From positions 1 to 45,701 of IMG/VR virus record IMGVR_UViG_3300027573_000052: 45,701 nucleotides of DNA; one strand, given 5' to 3'. The notes under the pieces are model-generated. The model saw nothing but the letters and a program-made list of their open reading frames with translations, was not told the origin of the DNA and did no database searches. The position numbers were made by a program, and so were the translations under genes. Position 1 is the stretch's first letter. The number at the start of each line of letters is the position of its first letter. Shown here piece by piece: positions 1 through 5,993 of this stretch. Source of the DNA: a virus.

Positions 1-142
1 ACAATTAGATAGGCTTGCCTATAGGGTTCGTTCTGTGCGCCTTCTGTGCGCGTCATGATGGAAATTCATGACCGCACACGTGCGTCCGGATTGTTCTGTG
101 CGCAGGCTCCAATCTCAACCTTCAATCTCAATATATCACCTG
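1..142. repeat. Left copy of terminal direct repeat
   Basis: This stretch is repeated at 45559-45701 and is identical except for one extra C in the right copy (GCTTGCCT here, GCTTCGCCT there). It contains three copies of TTCTGTGCGC (31-40, 42-51, 94-103) and two ATCTCAA half-sites (112-118, 125-131). The right copy stops exactly where a TG dinucleotide repeat begins here. It could be a true terminal repeat or the overlap of a circular assembly. Confidence 0.9.
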
Positions 143-276
143 TGTGTGTGTGTCTCTCCGTGTATCCCCCCCCCCCCGGCACCAAAGCGACCTATTTTGA
201 GGACACTTCGGGGTTTTGGATTTTGATTCATTCTTCTTATTTTTTTTTTTTGTTTTTTTTAGAACTAAAATCTCAA
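141..276. repeat. Simple-sequence tract: TG repeat, C12, T-runs
   Basis: A (TG)n tract at 141-153 is followed by twelve consecutive C at 166-177, then T-rich runs around 239-260 and an ATCTCAA half-site at 270-276. The stretch from 143 to 413 holds no convincing gene; the ORF running through it translates the repeats. Such tracts are prone to polymerase slippage and sequencing error, and this is where the other end of the assembly stops. Confidence 0.75.
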
Positions 277-300
277 AATATCGCCCGAATCACGTAAAAA

Positions 301-330
301 TTACCATTGCGCGGCCGATTGAGGTATGAT
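301..330 (+). promoter_or_regulatory. Candidate sigma70-type promoter for the first early gene
   Basis: TTACCA (301-306) and TATGAT (325-330) are separated by 18 bases, close to the bacterial -35/-10 pattern. The site lies about 85 bases upstream of the first early start codon at 414. This is inferred from the hexamers only. Confidence 0.4.
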
Positions 331-413
331 ACACTGATACACACGCACACACTTTCGACGGGCTGGCATGGTTCCGCATCCCTCGGGTATGTGTTTCTAA
401 GGAGATAAACAAC

Positions 414-695
414 ATGGCTAAGCATCCGCACCGTCTCATGCTGCTCAACAAGAAAACATGGAAGTGTACCATACCTGGGTGCGTGTTCTTCGTTCATCTG
501 GGCAACGCGCACTTACTACTCGGTCGTACAGCTCAGTGTAACAGTTGTGATGAGTTGTTTCCAATAGATGAGTACGCACTCAAGGATGAAGCTCCAGTAT
601 GTACAGAGTGCAGGTCAGGCAAGTCAGGTCATTCGCCCTCATGTGGCCTGTATGATGGGGGCGATTGCACATGTCACCTATCACATAGAGAATAA
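414..695 (+). CDS. Small cysteine-rich (zinc-ribbon-like) early protein
   Basis: A 93-residue protein and the first gene of the early arm. The start follows a strong Shine-Dalgarno (TAAGGAG about 9 bases upstream). It has a C-x2-C pair near residues 43-46 (CNSC), a second near 63-66 (CTEC), and further Cys/His towards the C-terminus, a pattern suggesting a small zinc ribbon. The protein family was not recognised. A palindromic operator (697-711) starts right after the stop. Small Cys-rich phage early proteins often bind nucleic acid or host proteins, but no specific function is claimed. Confidence 0.7.
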   Translation: MAKHPHRLMLLNKKTWKCTIPGCVFFVHLGNAHLLLGRTAQCNSCDELFPIDEYALKDEAPVCTECRSGKSGHSPSCGLYDGGDCTCHLSHRE

Positions 696-696
696 G

Positions 697-711
697 TTGA
701 GATAATCTCAA
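697..711. promoter_or_regulatory. Palindromic operator copy 1 (TTGAGATAATCTCAA)
   Basis: A perfect 15-bp palindrome with a central A. It is identical to the core of the palindrome at 850-868. The two copies flank the promoter candidate at 813-821, the arrangement expected for a dimeric regulator. No repressor gene was identified. Confidence 0.65.
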
Positions 712-723
712 AAAGTCGCCGGA

Positions 724-749
724 GGGGTCGGGGCAGTTCGCCCCACCCC
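724..749 (+). terminator. GC-rich hairpin after the first early gene
   Basis: GGGG and GGGGC pair with GCCCC and CCCC around an AGTTC loop, with a small internal mismatch. A T-run (764-767) follows only after an 11-base gap beyond the hairpin, so this is a weak or atypical terminator, or a structured RNA element. Confidence 0.4.
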
Positions 750-762
750 AACATCTTGTGGC
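743..762. repeat. 20-bp element shared with the right-end regulatory hub
   Basis: CCACCCCAACATCTTGTGGC matches 44829-44848 at 19 of 20 positions. In the right copy it forms one arm of a long hairpin; here no pairing partner is present. The next bases, GGCCTTTTCGGG (760-771), also recur at 44508-44519. Both copies are noncoding, so a shared regulatory role is plausible. Confidence 0.6.
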
Positions 763-812
763 CTTTTCGGGGCAAAGCCCTTCGCGCCGGCACATTTTGT
801 GGTTGCGGACTG

Positions 813-821
813 TGGTATAAT
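813..821 (+). promoter_or_regulatory. Candidate extended -10 promoter (TGGTATAAT)
   Basis: A consensus TATAAT (816-821) is preceded by TGG, making an extended -10; no good -35 lies at 17 bases. It sits between the two operator palindromes and about 100 bases upstream of the gene at 924. It probably drives the run of genes that follows. Confidence 0.6.
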
Positions 822-849
822 AGAGGCTGGCGCGGTCCCCACCCCGGAA

Positions 850-868
850 TATTGAGATAATCTCAATA
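850..868. promoter_or_regulatory. Palindromic operator copy 2 (19-bp palindrome)
   Basis: TATTGAGATAATCTCAATA is a perfect 19-bp palindrome whose 15-bp core equals the copy at 697-711. It lies about 30 bases downstream of the TATAAT at 816-821, a position where a bound protein would block transcription. Confidence 0.65.
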
Positions 869-923
869 GACTGACGCCAGACGGGACACTCAAGTCCCCA
901 CGTTATCCGAAAGGACGTGTAGA

Positions 924-1094
924 ATGAAAAGATTCTTCTGCACAATCTGTGGTCGTGTAAAGCGGGTACGCAAGTATCCTATCTCTGTGAGCAATAAACT
1001 CGCGGAAGATGTACACGCGCGCGTAGGTCGCTGTGATAAGCACGGCGAGATGGCGCAGGGCAAGTCTGGTCAGTATCTACGGAAGGCTAACTAA
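924..1094 (+). CDS. 56-aa basic Cys-containing protein
   Basis: A short ORF with ATG at 924 and TAA at 1092-1094. An AAAGGA motif about 8-9 bases upstream supports the start. The N-terminus carries CTIC (C-x2-C), and a CDKH motif near residues 37-40 could complete a zinc site. The protein is rich in Arg and Lys, compatible with nucleic-acid binding. It ends two bases before the next start, so it is probably co-transcribed and translated with it. Family not recognised. Confidence 0.7.
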   Translation: MKRFFCTICGRVKRVRKYPISVSNKLAEDVHARVGRCDKHGEMAQGKSGQYLRKAN

Positions 1095-1096
1095 TC

Positions 1097-1798
1097 ATGA
1101 AACCTATTGCCATTGGCGAATGTGATGCGTGCCCGGCTACTGAAGTTGATTTGTTTGAAGTACCTGGCAGCAAGATGAGACTATGCCTGAAGGACTATCA
1201 GGCAGAACTTCAGGCAATCGAGGACAGCAAGGTCATCAATAAGGTCATCCAGACCTCATTGAAGCAGGATGCTACCATCAATCGTAAGGCAGATATCTTC
1301 AATGCTGCTACGATGTCATTCGGTGAGCTTCAGGTAGCTATCCAGAATGATGAGTCCATCCCTGCTGAGAAGAAGACATCCACACTCATCAATCTAGTTG
1401 AGACTCGCATTCAGGGTTTCACTACAGTTATCTTTGACCTCAAGGCTCAGCAGACTAATGTTGAGAATGAGCGTGAGGGATGGCGTCAGTCTACTGTAGA
1501 CTTCATCGCGAAGTTGAGAGCAGATGAGCGTGAGAAGTACGCGAAGTTCAACGTCTCATATACTCCTGTTCCAGTCACTAAGTCTCGTGTGACTAAAGCA
1601 GCAGGTGTCAGCAAGACGAGCACCAAGCCGCGTAAGACTGGATTCAGCGCGGCAGATATGGTTGCCATCAAGGAAGCTGCTGCCAAGCATAACGTACCAA
1701 TGGCCAGCATCCAGATGATGTGCAAGTCGCAGAACATCTCGCCAGATGAAGCTGGTAAGAAGATGGCTGCACTCCTCTCCTCAGTCGTCACCAAGTAG
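1097..1798 (+). CDS. Hypothetical early protein, helical, with N-terminal Cys motif
   Basis: A 233-residue protein starting with a CDAC motif near residues 9-12 and a further Cys at about 30, which may bind metal. The middle is predicted largely helical and charged. A basic Lys/Arg/Ser/Thr-rich linker near 160-180 is followed by a small C-terminal domain (about 180-233) with an alternating helical pattern that could be a nucleic-acid-binding domain. It directly precedes the SprT/SNF2 fusion gene, so a DNA-metabolism role is possible. No family recognised. Confidence 0.75.
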   Translation: MKPIAIGECDACPATEVDLFEVPGSKMRLCLKDYQAELQAIEDSKVINKVIQTSLKQDATINRKADIFNAATMSFGELQVAIQNDESIPAEKKTSTLINLVETRIQGFTTVIFDLKAQQTNVENEREGWRQSTVDFIAKLRADEREKYAKFNVSYTPVPVTKSRVTKAAGVSKTSTKPRKTGFSAADMVAIKEAAAKHNVPMASIQMMCKSQNISPDEAGKKMAALLSSVVTK

Positions 1799-1837
1799 TT
1801 TCACTCGTCTACCTGAATTCCGTAAGGACAGACAGAC

Positions 1838-3925
1838 ATGGATAGAAAACAAGCTGCTCAAATCCTACGTGACGAGATGAATCGTCATGGCCTGCAGGAT
1901 TGGAGCGTAAGACTGAATCAGAATGCTGATTCACGATTCCTTGGTATGTGTTCATACAAGGATAAGTGCATCATCCTCTCCGCACATCACATTGACATAC
2001 ATCCTGACCCGGATGTAATCAATACCATCCATCACGAGATTGCACACGCGCTCACTCCGGGACATGGGCATGATTACGTGTGGGCTGATAAGGCACGTGA
2101 AGTTGGATGCGATAACACCCTTCCATGTAGTAACTTGAGCCTCAGTCCAGAGATAATAGATGCCATCAGGGGTGGCGCGGATGTTGAGGTGAGTTTTGAT
2201 GAGCAGGTAATCCGCACTCCACGATACACTGTCACTAGATTACAGGACAAGTGTCCAGTATGTGGCAAGGTCGCTGTAGTGGCATCTGAGCGCATCCTTG
2301 AATCTAAGGGTGACACAGAACCAGATACGAAGTTCATCAAGCTGGAGTGTGGGCACACCACTATTCGCTACATCCCGAAGGGTACGCCATATCATCTGTT
2401 TCAAACAGGTGGTGACCCTAACTGCACACACGAATGGGACAAGAACAATTGTGTCCTATGCAATAGGAAGCGTCCATACAAGTTCCAGCTCGATGGTATG
2501 GCGTTCCTTGAGGCAGGTCTAGCTGTTAACAAGGGTGCAGCAGTATTCGATGAGATGGGTCTGGGCAAGACAATTCAGGCTGGTGCAGTAGTTTTCTTCA
2601 ACCAATCCATTTGTTCACCAACTCTGTGGATTGTCAAGAGTGGCTTGAAGTATCAGTTTGCATCCTTCATCATTAACTGGATGCCAGGTCACTTTCCACA
2701 AATCATTAACTCTTCGAAGGATATGTTGTGGCCGGGGATGAAGCATTACATCATCGGTTACGACATGTTGGTATCGAAGACTCGCACTCTGAAGTCTGGT
2801 AAGACTGTTACTTCAGGGTTCGATATCACCAAGTTCGATGCTATTGGCATCAAGTGTGTTGTGTTGGATGAATGTCAGCAGATTAAGAACGTGGATTCAT
2901 CTAGAACTCAGATGGTCCGCAAGGTAGTTCGAGACAAGAAAGTCATCGCACTCTCTGGCACACCGTGGAATAACAGAGGGAGTGAACTCTTTCCAGTTCT
3001 CAATATGCTGGCGCCAATGAAGTTCGCGTCACCCGAGCGATTCAAGCGCGGGTGGGTGAGCTACTACTATCAGGGCGCGTTCATCAAGGAAGGTGGTATC
3101 AAGCGTATTCCAGCATTCAAGGAATACACGAAGGAAATCATCATCCGACGTGAGCGTACTGAGGTTCTCCCTGAACTGCCATTAGTCAATCGAACGAAGC
3201 TCAACGTAATCATGGATGAGGGCCAAGAGGCAGTCTATGATGCGGAAGTTGAGAAGTTCGTTGAGTGGTATGAGAATGAGATGGGCGAAATCTCTGGCAT
3301 GGCTATCATTGCAGCCATGCAGAAGATGCGTCATCTCGTTGCTCTCGCTAAGGTTCCTGCTACTCTGGAGCATGTTGCAGAATTTGTCGAGAACACTGAT
3401 AGGAAGCTCGTAGTGTTCGCTCATCACAAGGATGTACAGGCTATCCTGTATGATGAGTTGAAGACAGCTCATTCAGCAGATATACCAGTCATCAAACTGG
3501 ATGCTGAGATGAATGGCTGGCAGCGCAATGAAGCTCAGGAACTCTTCAATAAGAGTGAGAGAGTTATCATGGTTGCCTCTCAACTCGCGGCTGGAGAAGG
3601 ACTCAATCTTCAGACGTGCTCGGATTGCATCATGCACGAGAGGCAGTGGAATCCGGGTAAAGAAGAACAGTGTGAAGGTCGATTCATTCGCATCGGCTCA
3701 CAGGCTACATCAGTGAATGCTATCTACGCGCACCTCGAAGGCATCACTGCTATTGACGCGCAGCTCGATGTATTAGTTGAGAGGAAGCGTATTCAATTCC
3801 ATGAGGCTATGAGCAAAGGTGAGACGCCGAAGTGGAATGAAGATAGCATGATGCGTGACCTCGCTGCTAGCATCGTGAACTCACACAATGCTAAGAAGAA
3901 TCGTAAAGTTCTTGCTGCTAAGTAG
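1838..3925 (+). CDS. SprT-like metalloprotease fused to SNF2-family helicase/translocase
   Basis: A 695-residue protein with an AAGGA ribosome-binding site 8 bases before ATG. Residues about 1-110 resemble SprT/Spartan peptidases: HEIAH at 66-70 with downstream His at 76 and 78. Cys pairs follow (CPVC 139-142, CGH 171-173, C196, C205 and C208), suggesting zinc ribbons. From about 215 comes an SNF2 helicase core: Walker A region DEMGLGKT (238-245), DECQ box (344-347), SGTP (373-376) and a helicase C-terminal part with Q611 and R615/R618 before IGS. SNF2 proteins translocate on DNA and remodel protein-DNA complexes, while SprT proteases degrade proteins on DNA. The fusion suggests ATP-driven clearance of DNA-bound host proteins; that joint role is inferred. 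Confidence 0.93.
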   Translation: MDRKQAAQILRDEMNRHGLQDWSVRLNQNADSRFLGMCSYKDKCIILSAHHIDIHPDPDVINTIHHEIAHALTPGHGHDYVWADKAREVGCDNTLPCSNLSLSPEIIDAIRGGADVEVSFDEQVIRTPRYTVTRLQDKCPVCGKVAVVASERILESKGDTEPDTKFIKLECGHTTIRYIPKGTPYHLFQTGGDPNCTHEWDKNNCVLCNRKRPYKFQLDGMAFLEAGLAVNKGAAVFDEMGLGKTIQAGAVVFFNQSICSPTLWIVKSGLKYQFASFIINWMPGHFPQIINSSKDMLWPGMKHYIIGYDMLVSKTRTLKSGKTVTSGFDITKFDAIGIKCVVLDECQQIKNVDSSRTQMVRKVVRDKKVIALSGTPWNNRGSELFPVLNMLAPMKFASPERFKRGWVSYYYQGAFIKEGGIKRIPAFKEYTKEIIIRRERTEVLPELPLVNRTKLNVIMDEGQEAVYDAEVEKFVEWYENEMGEISGMAIIAAMQKMRHLVALAKVPATLEHVAEFVENTDRKLVVFAHHKDVQAILYDELKTAHSADIPVIKLDAEMNGWQRNEAQELFNKSERVIMVASQLAAGEGLNLQTCSDCIMHERQWNPGKEEQCEGRFIRIGSQATSVNAIYAHLEGITAIDAQLDVLVERKRIQFHEAMSKGETPKWNEDSMMRDLAASIVNSHNAKKNRKVLAAK

Positions 3926-3926
3926 T

Positions 3927-3984
3927 CTAGTGGTGATGGCCCTCAGTCTGTCTAGTTATGCAGGCTGTAGGGCCATCCAACTAG
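3927..3984. other. Long intergenic hairpin
   Basis: CTAGT (3927-3931) and GATGGCCCT (3935-3943) pair with AGGGCCATC (3969-3977) and ACTAG (3980-3984). An inner AGTCTG/CAGGCT arm closes a 10-base loop. No T-run follows, so a classical terminator is unlikely; an mRNA processing or stability structure is possible. The next start codon is 25 bases downstream. Confidence 0.6.
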
Positions 3985-4009
3985 AAGATAGAGTACAGGA
4001 GATGAAGCA

Positions 4010-4087
4010 ATGATGTTGGCATTCCGTATCATCGTTGTACTCGTGATGGTGAGCCTGATAGTCTGGGCAACTAATGAAGGAGACTGA
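4010..4087 (+). CDS. 25-aa single-span membrane micro-protein
   Basis: ATG at 4010 follows AGGAG with an 8-base spacer. The product begins with Met-Met and has about 18 consecutive hydrophobic residues from 3 to 20, then a short polar tail (NEGD). It ends one base before the next start. A single transmembrane helix is predicted. Function unknown; a membrane role early in infection is only a guess. Confidence 0.55.
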   Translation: MMLAFRIIVVLVMVSLIVWATNEGD

Positions 4088-4088
4088 T

Positions 4089-4280
4089 ATGCACAAGTGG
4101 TTTGAGATTACGTTCAAGGTGTTCAACGCGCAGGTCTGGCAGGTCACTGTTCAGGTGCGCCACGTATATGACGCGAGGCAGGCTGAGCACGTCGCGCGTG
4201 GTATCATCAAACATCTCACACTTCTGGAAGTGATTGAAGTCAAGGAGATTGAGAATCAAGTTCCACAGTTGCTCGCGTAA
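4089..4280 (+). CDS. Small hypothetical protein
   Basis: A 63-residue product. I chose the ATG at 4089 over an upstream in-frame ATG at 4074 because AAGGAG lies 7 bases before 4089. The predicted fold alternates strand and helix (MHKWFEITFKVFN, then a helix around residues 30-45), resembling a small alpha/beta domain. It sits between two intergenic hairpins. Family not recognised. Confidence 0.65.
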   Translation: MHKWFEITFKVFNAQVWQVTVQVRHVYDARQAEHVARGIIKHLTLLEVIEVKEIENQVPQLLA

Positions 4281-4303
4281 CTGATAGGAACAACACATAA
4301 AGA

Positions 4304-4327
4304 GTGGCCTGCTAGCATAGAGGCCAC
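4304..4327. other. Intergenic hairpin
   Basis: GTGGCCT (4304-4310) pairs perfectly with AGGCCAC (4321-4327) around a 10-base loop. ATCTTCAT follows rather than a T-run, so termination would be weak at best. Confidence 0.5.
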
Positions 4328-4352
4328 ATCTTCATATCACAATTCGCCCCGT

Positions 4353-4362
4353 TTCTGTGCGC
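4353..4362 (+). repeat. Internal copy of TTCTGTGCGC motif
   Basis: The 10-mer TTCTGTGCGC, found three times in each terminal repeat and once at 45528-45537, occurs here just upstream of the gene at 4387. It is the only copy I noticed away from the genome ends. Confidence 0.5.
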
Positions 4363-4386
4363 AACTTCTGATGAAGGAAACTAAAG

Positions 4387-4587
4387 ATGACTACTGACAA
4401 GAAGTACACCGTAACTGTTGAACTAGAGCCAGAAGAGATACTGGTTCTCACCACTGTCATCAAGGTCTTCCGAACTGTATCGGAGACTCTTGAGATGAGA
4501 GTACCTGATGAGATGCGCGCTCGTCTCATCACTGTTCTGTCGAAGCTGACGATTGAGTTGAATGAAGTGTTGGGAGAGGACAACTAG
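4387..4587 (+). CDS. Small acidic helical hypothetical protein
   Basis: A 66-residue protein with AAGGA about 8 bases before ATG. It starts with a beta-strand-like segment (KYTVTVELEPEE) and continues with two amphipathic helices rich in Leu, Val and Glu. This could be a small protein-binding or dimeric domain. It lies in the early block just upstream of another small ORF. Family not recognised. Confidence 0.65.
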   Translation: MTTDKKYTVTVELEPEEILVLTTVIKVFRTVSETLEMRVPDEMRARLITVLSKLTIELNEVLGEDN

Positions 4588-4589
4588 TC

Positions 4590-4817
4590 GTGGTATGGGA
4601 TGCGGAGTGGGCGTACGAAGATAACCCGAAGTACCGTGGAGATGATGAATACATGACTGAGATGCCGATTGTGAGCAACGTCACCCTTATCAAGAAGTTC
4701 TTTGAAATGGGTGGTCGGAAGGTGGAGATGGCTGAGATGAAGGCACTCACCATCGACGACAGGAACGAATTGGGTAAGCTGGCTCAGGAAGCACTGAACA
4801 AGCTAGAGAAGTTGTAG
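4590..4817 (+). CDS. Small hypothetical protein with GTG start
   Basis: A 75-residue product starting at GTG 4590, three bases after the previous stop, with GAGAGGA about 9 bases upstream. An internal ATG (residue 22) is an alternative start. The N-terminus is acidic and aromatic, and the C-terminal half is a Lys/Leu/Glu-rich amphipathic helix. No family recognised. Confidence 0.55.
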   Translation: MVWDAEWAYEDNPKYRGDDEYMTEMPIVSNVTLIKKFFEMGGRKVEMAEMKALTIDDRNELGKLAQEALNKLEKL

Positions 4818-4825
4818 TACCGTCC

Positions 4826-4862
4826 CAGCCCATTAGCCGGTCGCCGTTAGGCTAGTGGGCTG
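4826..4862. other. Intergenic hairpin, 13-bp stem
   Basis: CAGCCCATTAGCC (4826-4838) pairs with GGCTAGTGGGCTG (4850-4862) with one T-G wobble and an 11-base loop. There is no downstream T-run. It is the third hairpin of this kind within 1 kb of early genes. Confidence 0.6.
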
Positions 4863-4893
4863 TATCGGACCTATAACTTAACTGGAGACTGAA

Positions 4894-5328
4894 ATGGAAA
4901 CTAGAATTGTAGACCGTAGCGAATGGCGTGCTGGTGAGTGGGATAATGAGCCTGAGAATCGTGTGGACTTCGTTCATGCGGGCTTCGCGTGTTTCATTCT
5001 GCGCGGTCCTCTTGGCGCATGGTGTGGTTACGTGGGTGTACCTTCCACTCATTCTCTGTATGAGAATACTGATGTGGACGACAAGGTGGATGTGCATGGT
5101 GGCGTGACATACACTGAGAAGTGTGCTGGAGCCATTTGTCATGTGCCTGAACCCGGTATGCCTGATGATGTGTGGTGGATTGGATTCGATACTGCACACT
5201 ACATGGATGTCACTCCTCATGACTACCATAAGTTCGGACTAGGTTATGAGGCTAAAGGCACGTACAAGAACATCAAGTACGTCACTGATGAGGTCAAGAG
5301 TCTAGCTGAACAGTTGGAGAAACTGTAA
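4894..5328 (+). CDS. Conserved-looking phage hypothetical protein
   Basis: A 144-residue protein with GGAG upstream. It has a central segment with HGGVTY, a Cys pair (CAGAIC) and a WWIGFDTAH motif near residues 113-121. I recall this HGG...WW-GFD-xxH pattern from hypothetical proteins in many unrelated phages. The conserved His, Asp and Trp residues suggest a compact enzyme-like or metal-binding domain, but no activity is established to my knowledge. The stop overlaps the next start (TAATG), indicating translational coupling. Confidence 0.75.
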   Translation: METRIVDRSEWRAGEWDNEPENRVDFVHAGFACFILRGPLGAWCGYVGVPSTHSLYENTDVDDKVDVHGGVTYTEKCAGAICHVPEPGMPDDVWWIGFDTAHYMDVTPHDYHKFGLGYEAKGTYKNIKYVTDEVKSLAEQLEKL

Positions 5329-5414
5329 TGGCTGCACTCGCACTCATTCTATTGTGCGTCATTTTCTTGTGGGCTGCTCAGTCCGAACTGGATGAAACTA
5401 ACAGGAACAAGTAA
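5328..5414 (+). CDS. 28-aa single-span membrane micro-protein
   Basis: ATG overlaps the previous stop (TAATG at 5326-5330), and its own TAA overlaps the next ATG (5412-5416). GGAG lies about 9 bases upstream. Residues 2-17 are strongly hydrophobic (Ala, Leu, Ile, Val, Phe, Trp), followed by a charged tail ending ETNRNK. A single transmembrane helix with a short polar tail is predicted. Coupling on both sides supports it as a real gene. Function unknown. Confidence 0.6.
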   Translation: MAALALILLCVIFLWAAQSELDETNRNK

Positions 5415-5668
5415 TGGACCTATATAACGTAGTTCAATTCTTCGGGGATGGACAGTACGAATATGTGAGACGTGCTGTACCTGCACTCGAAGCAGTGAGA
5501 GCAATTCAGCATTACACTAATAATGTAGCTACACGAGCAGGTATCGTGAAACGAGTGATCATTACTGACATGATGGACTGTACTTGCTTTGAGTGGACAG
5601 AAGGTAAGATTACCTATCCTACTCAGCAACTGATGGACGAAGTGTCCGATAAACTGGAGAAGAACTAA
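5414..5668 (+). CDS. Small hypothetical protein
   Basis: An 84-residue product with AGGA 7 bases before ATG and TAATG overlaps with both neighbours. It looks alpha/beta: an N-terminal strand (YNVVQFFGD), a helix around residues 22-37, and a strand (VKRVIITD) before a DCTCFEW motif with two Cys. The overall size recalls small modulator proteins, but no family was recognised. Confidence 0.65.
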   Translation: MDLYNVVQFFGDGQYEYVRRAVPALEAVRAIQHYTNNVATRAGIVKRVIITDMMDCTCFEWTEGKITYPTQQLMDEVSDKLEKN

Positions 5669-5874
5669 TGCCACAGAAACAGCCTAGAATTACTGGTGGT
5701 CGTCGTCCCTATTACACCGGTGCAGACCCGGAGATTGAAAGAGCTATTGAGAAGGAGTGCGCAAGATACGACATCACACGCGCTCTTGTAATCAGGAACG
5801 CACTCGCATTCACTTTCAATATCGACTTGTATCAGTATGTGTCGAAGCCTGCGAAGTTGAGGAGAGTGAAGTGA
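5668..5874 (+). CDS. Possible ribbon-helix-helix-type DNA-binding protein
   Basis: A 68-residue basic protein with GGAG 8 bases before ATG. After a basic N-terminus come two predicted helices: about residues 22-33 (PEIERAIEKECA) and 37-49 (TRALVIRNALAF). This order and length resemble Arc/MetJ-type ribbon-helix-helix proteins, although the strand is weak. It is a candidate for the protein that binds the palindromic operators at 697 and 850, by inference only. Its TGA overlaps the next GTG (GTGA). Confidence 0.6.
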   Translation: MPQKQPRITGGRRPYYTGADPEIERAIEKECARYDITRALVIRNALAFTFNIDLYQYVSKPAKLRRVK

Positions 5875-5993
5875 GTAAAACTTGTCACTACTGCAAGGAG
5901 AATACTCATCACATCATTCTCAAGGATGATGAAGATGGACGACTGGTTCAGTGTGAGAAGTGTCTCAGGAAGACTCTAGAGGCAAAGAAGTGA
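5871..5993 (+). CDS. 40-aa zinc-ribbon micro-protein
   Basis: GTG start at 5871 overlaps the upstream TGA (GTGA), with GGAG about 6 bases before it. The product has two C-x2-C pairs (CHYC near residue 5 and CEKC near 29) plus two His, matching a minimal zinc ribbon. It ends in a GTGA overlap with the nuclease gene, so it is probably translated together with it. Confidence 0.6.
   Translation: MSKTCHYCKENTHHIILKDDEDGRLVQCEKCLRKTLEAKK

Noticed and set aside
46-297. 83-aa ORF through the TG, C12 and T tracts
   Set aside because: It is a translation of simple repeats inside the terminal region.
580-945. 121-aa - strand ORF across the operators
   Set aside because: It runs through two palindromic operators and a promoter, and through the first early gene; no ribosome-binding site supports it.
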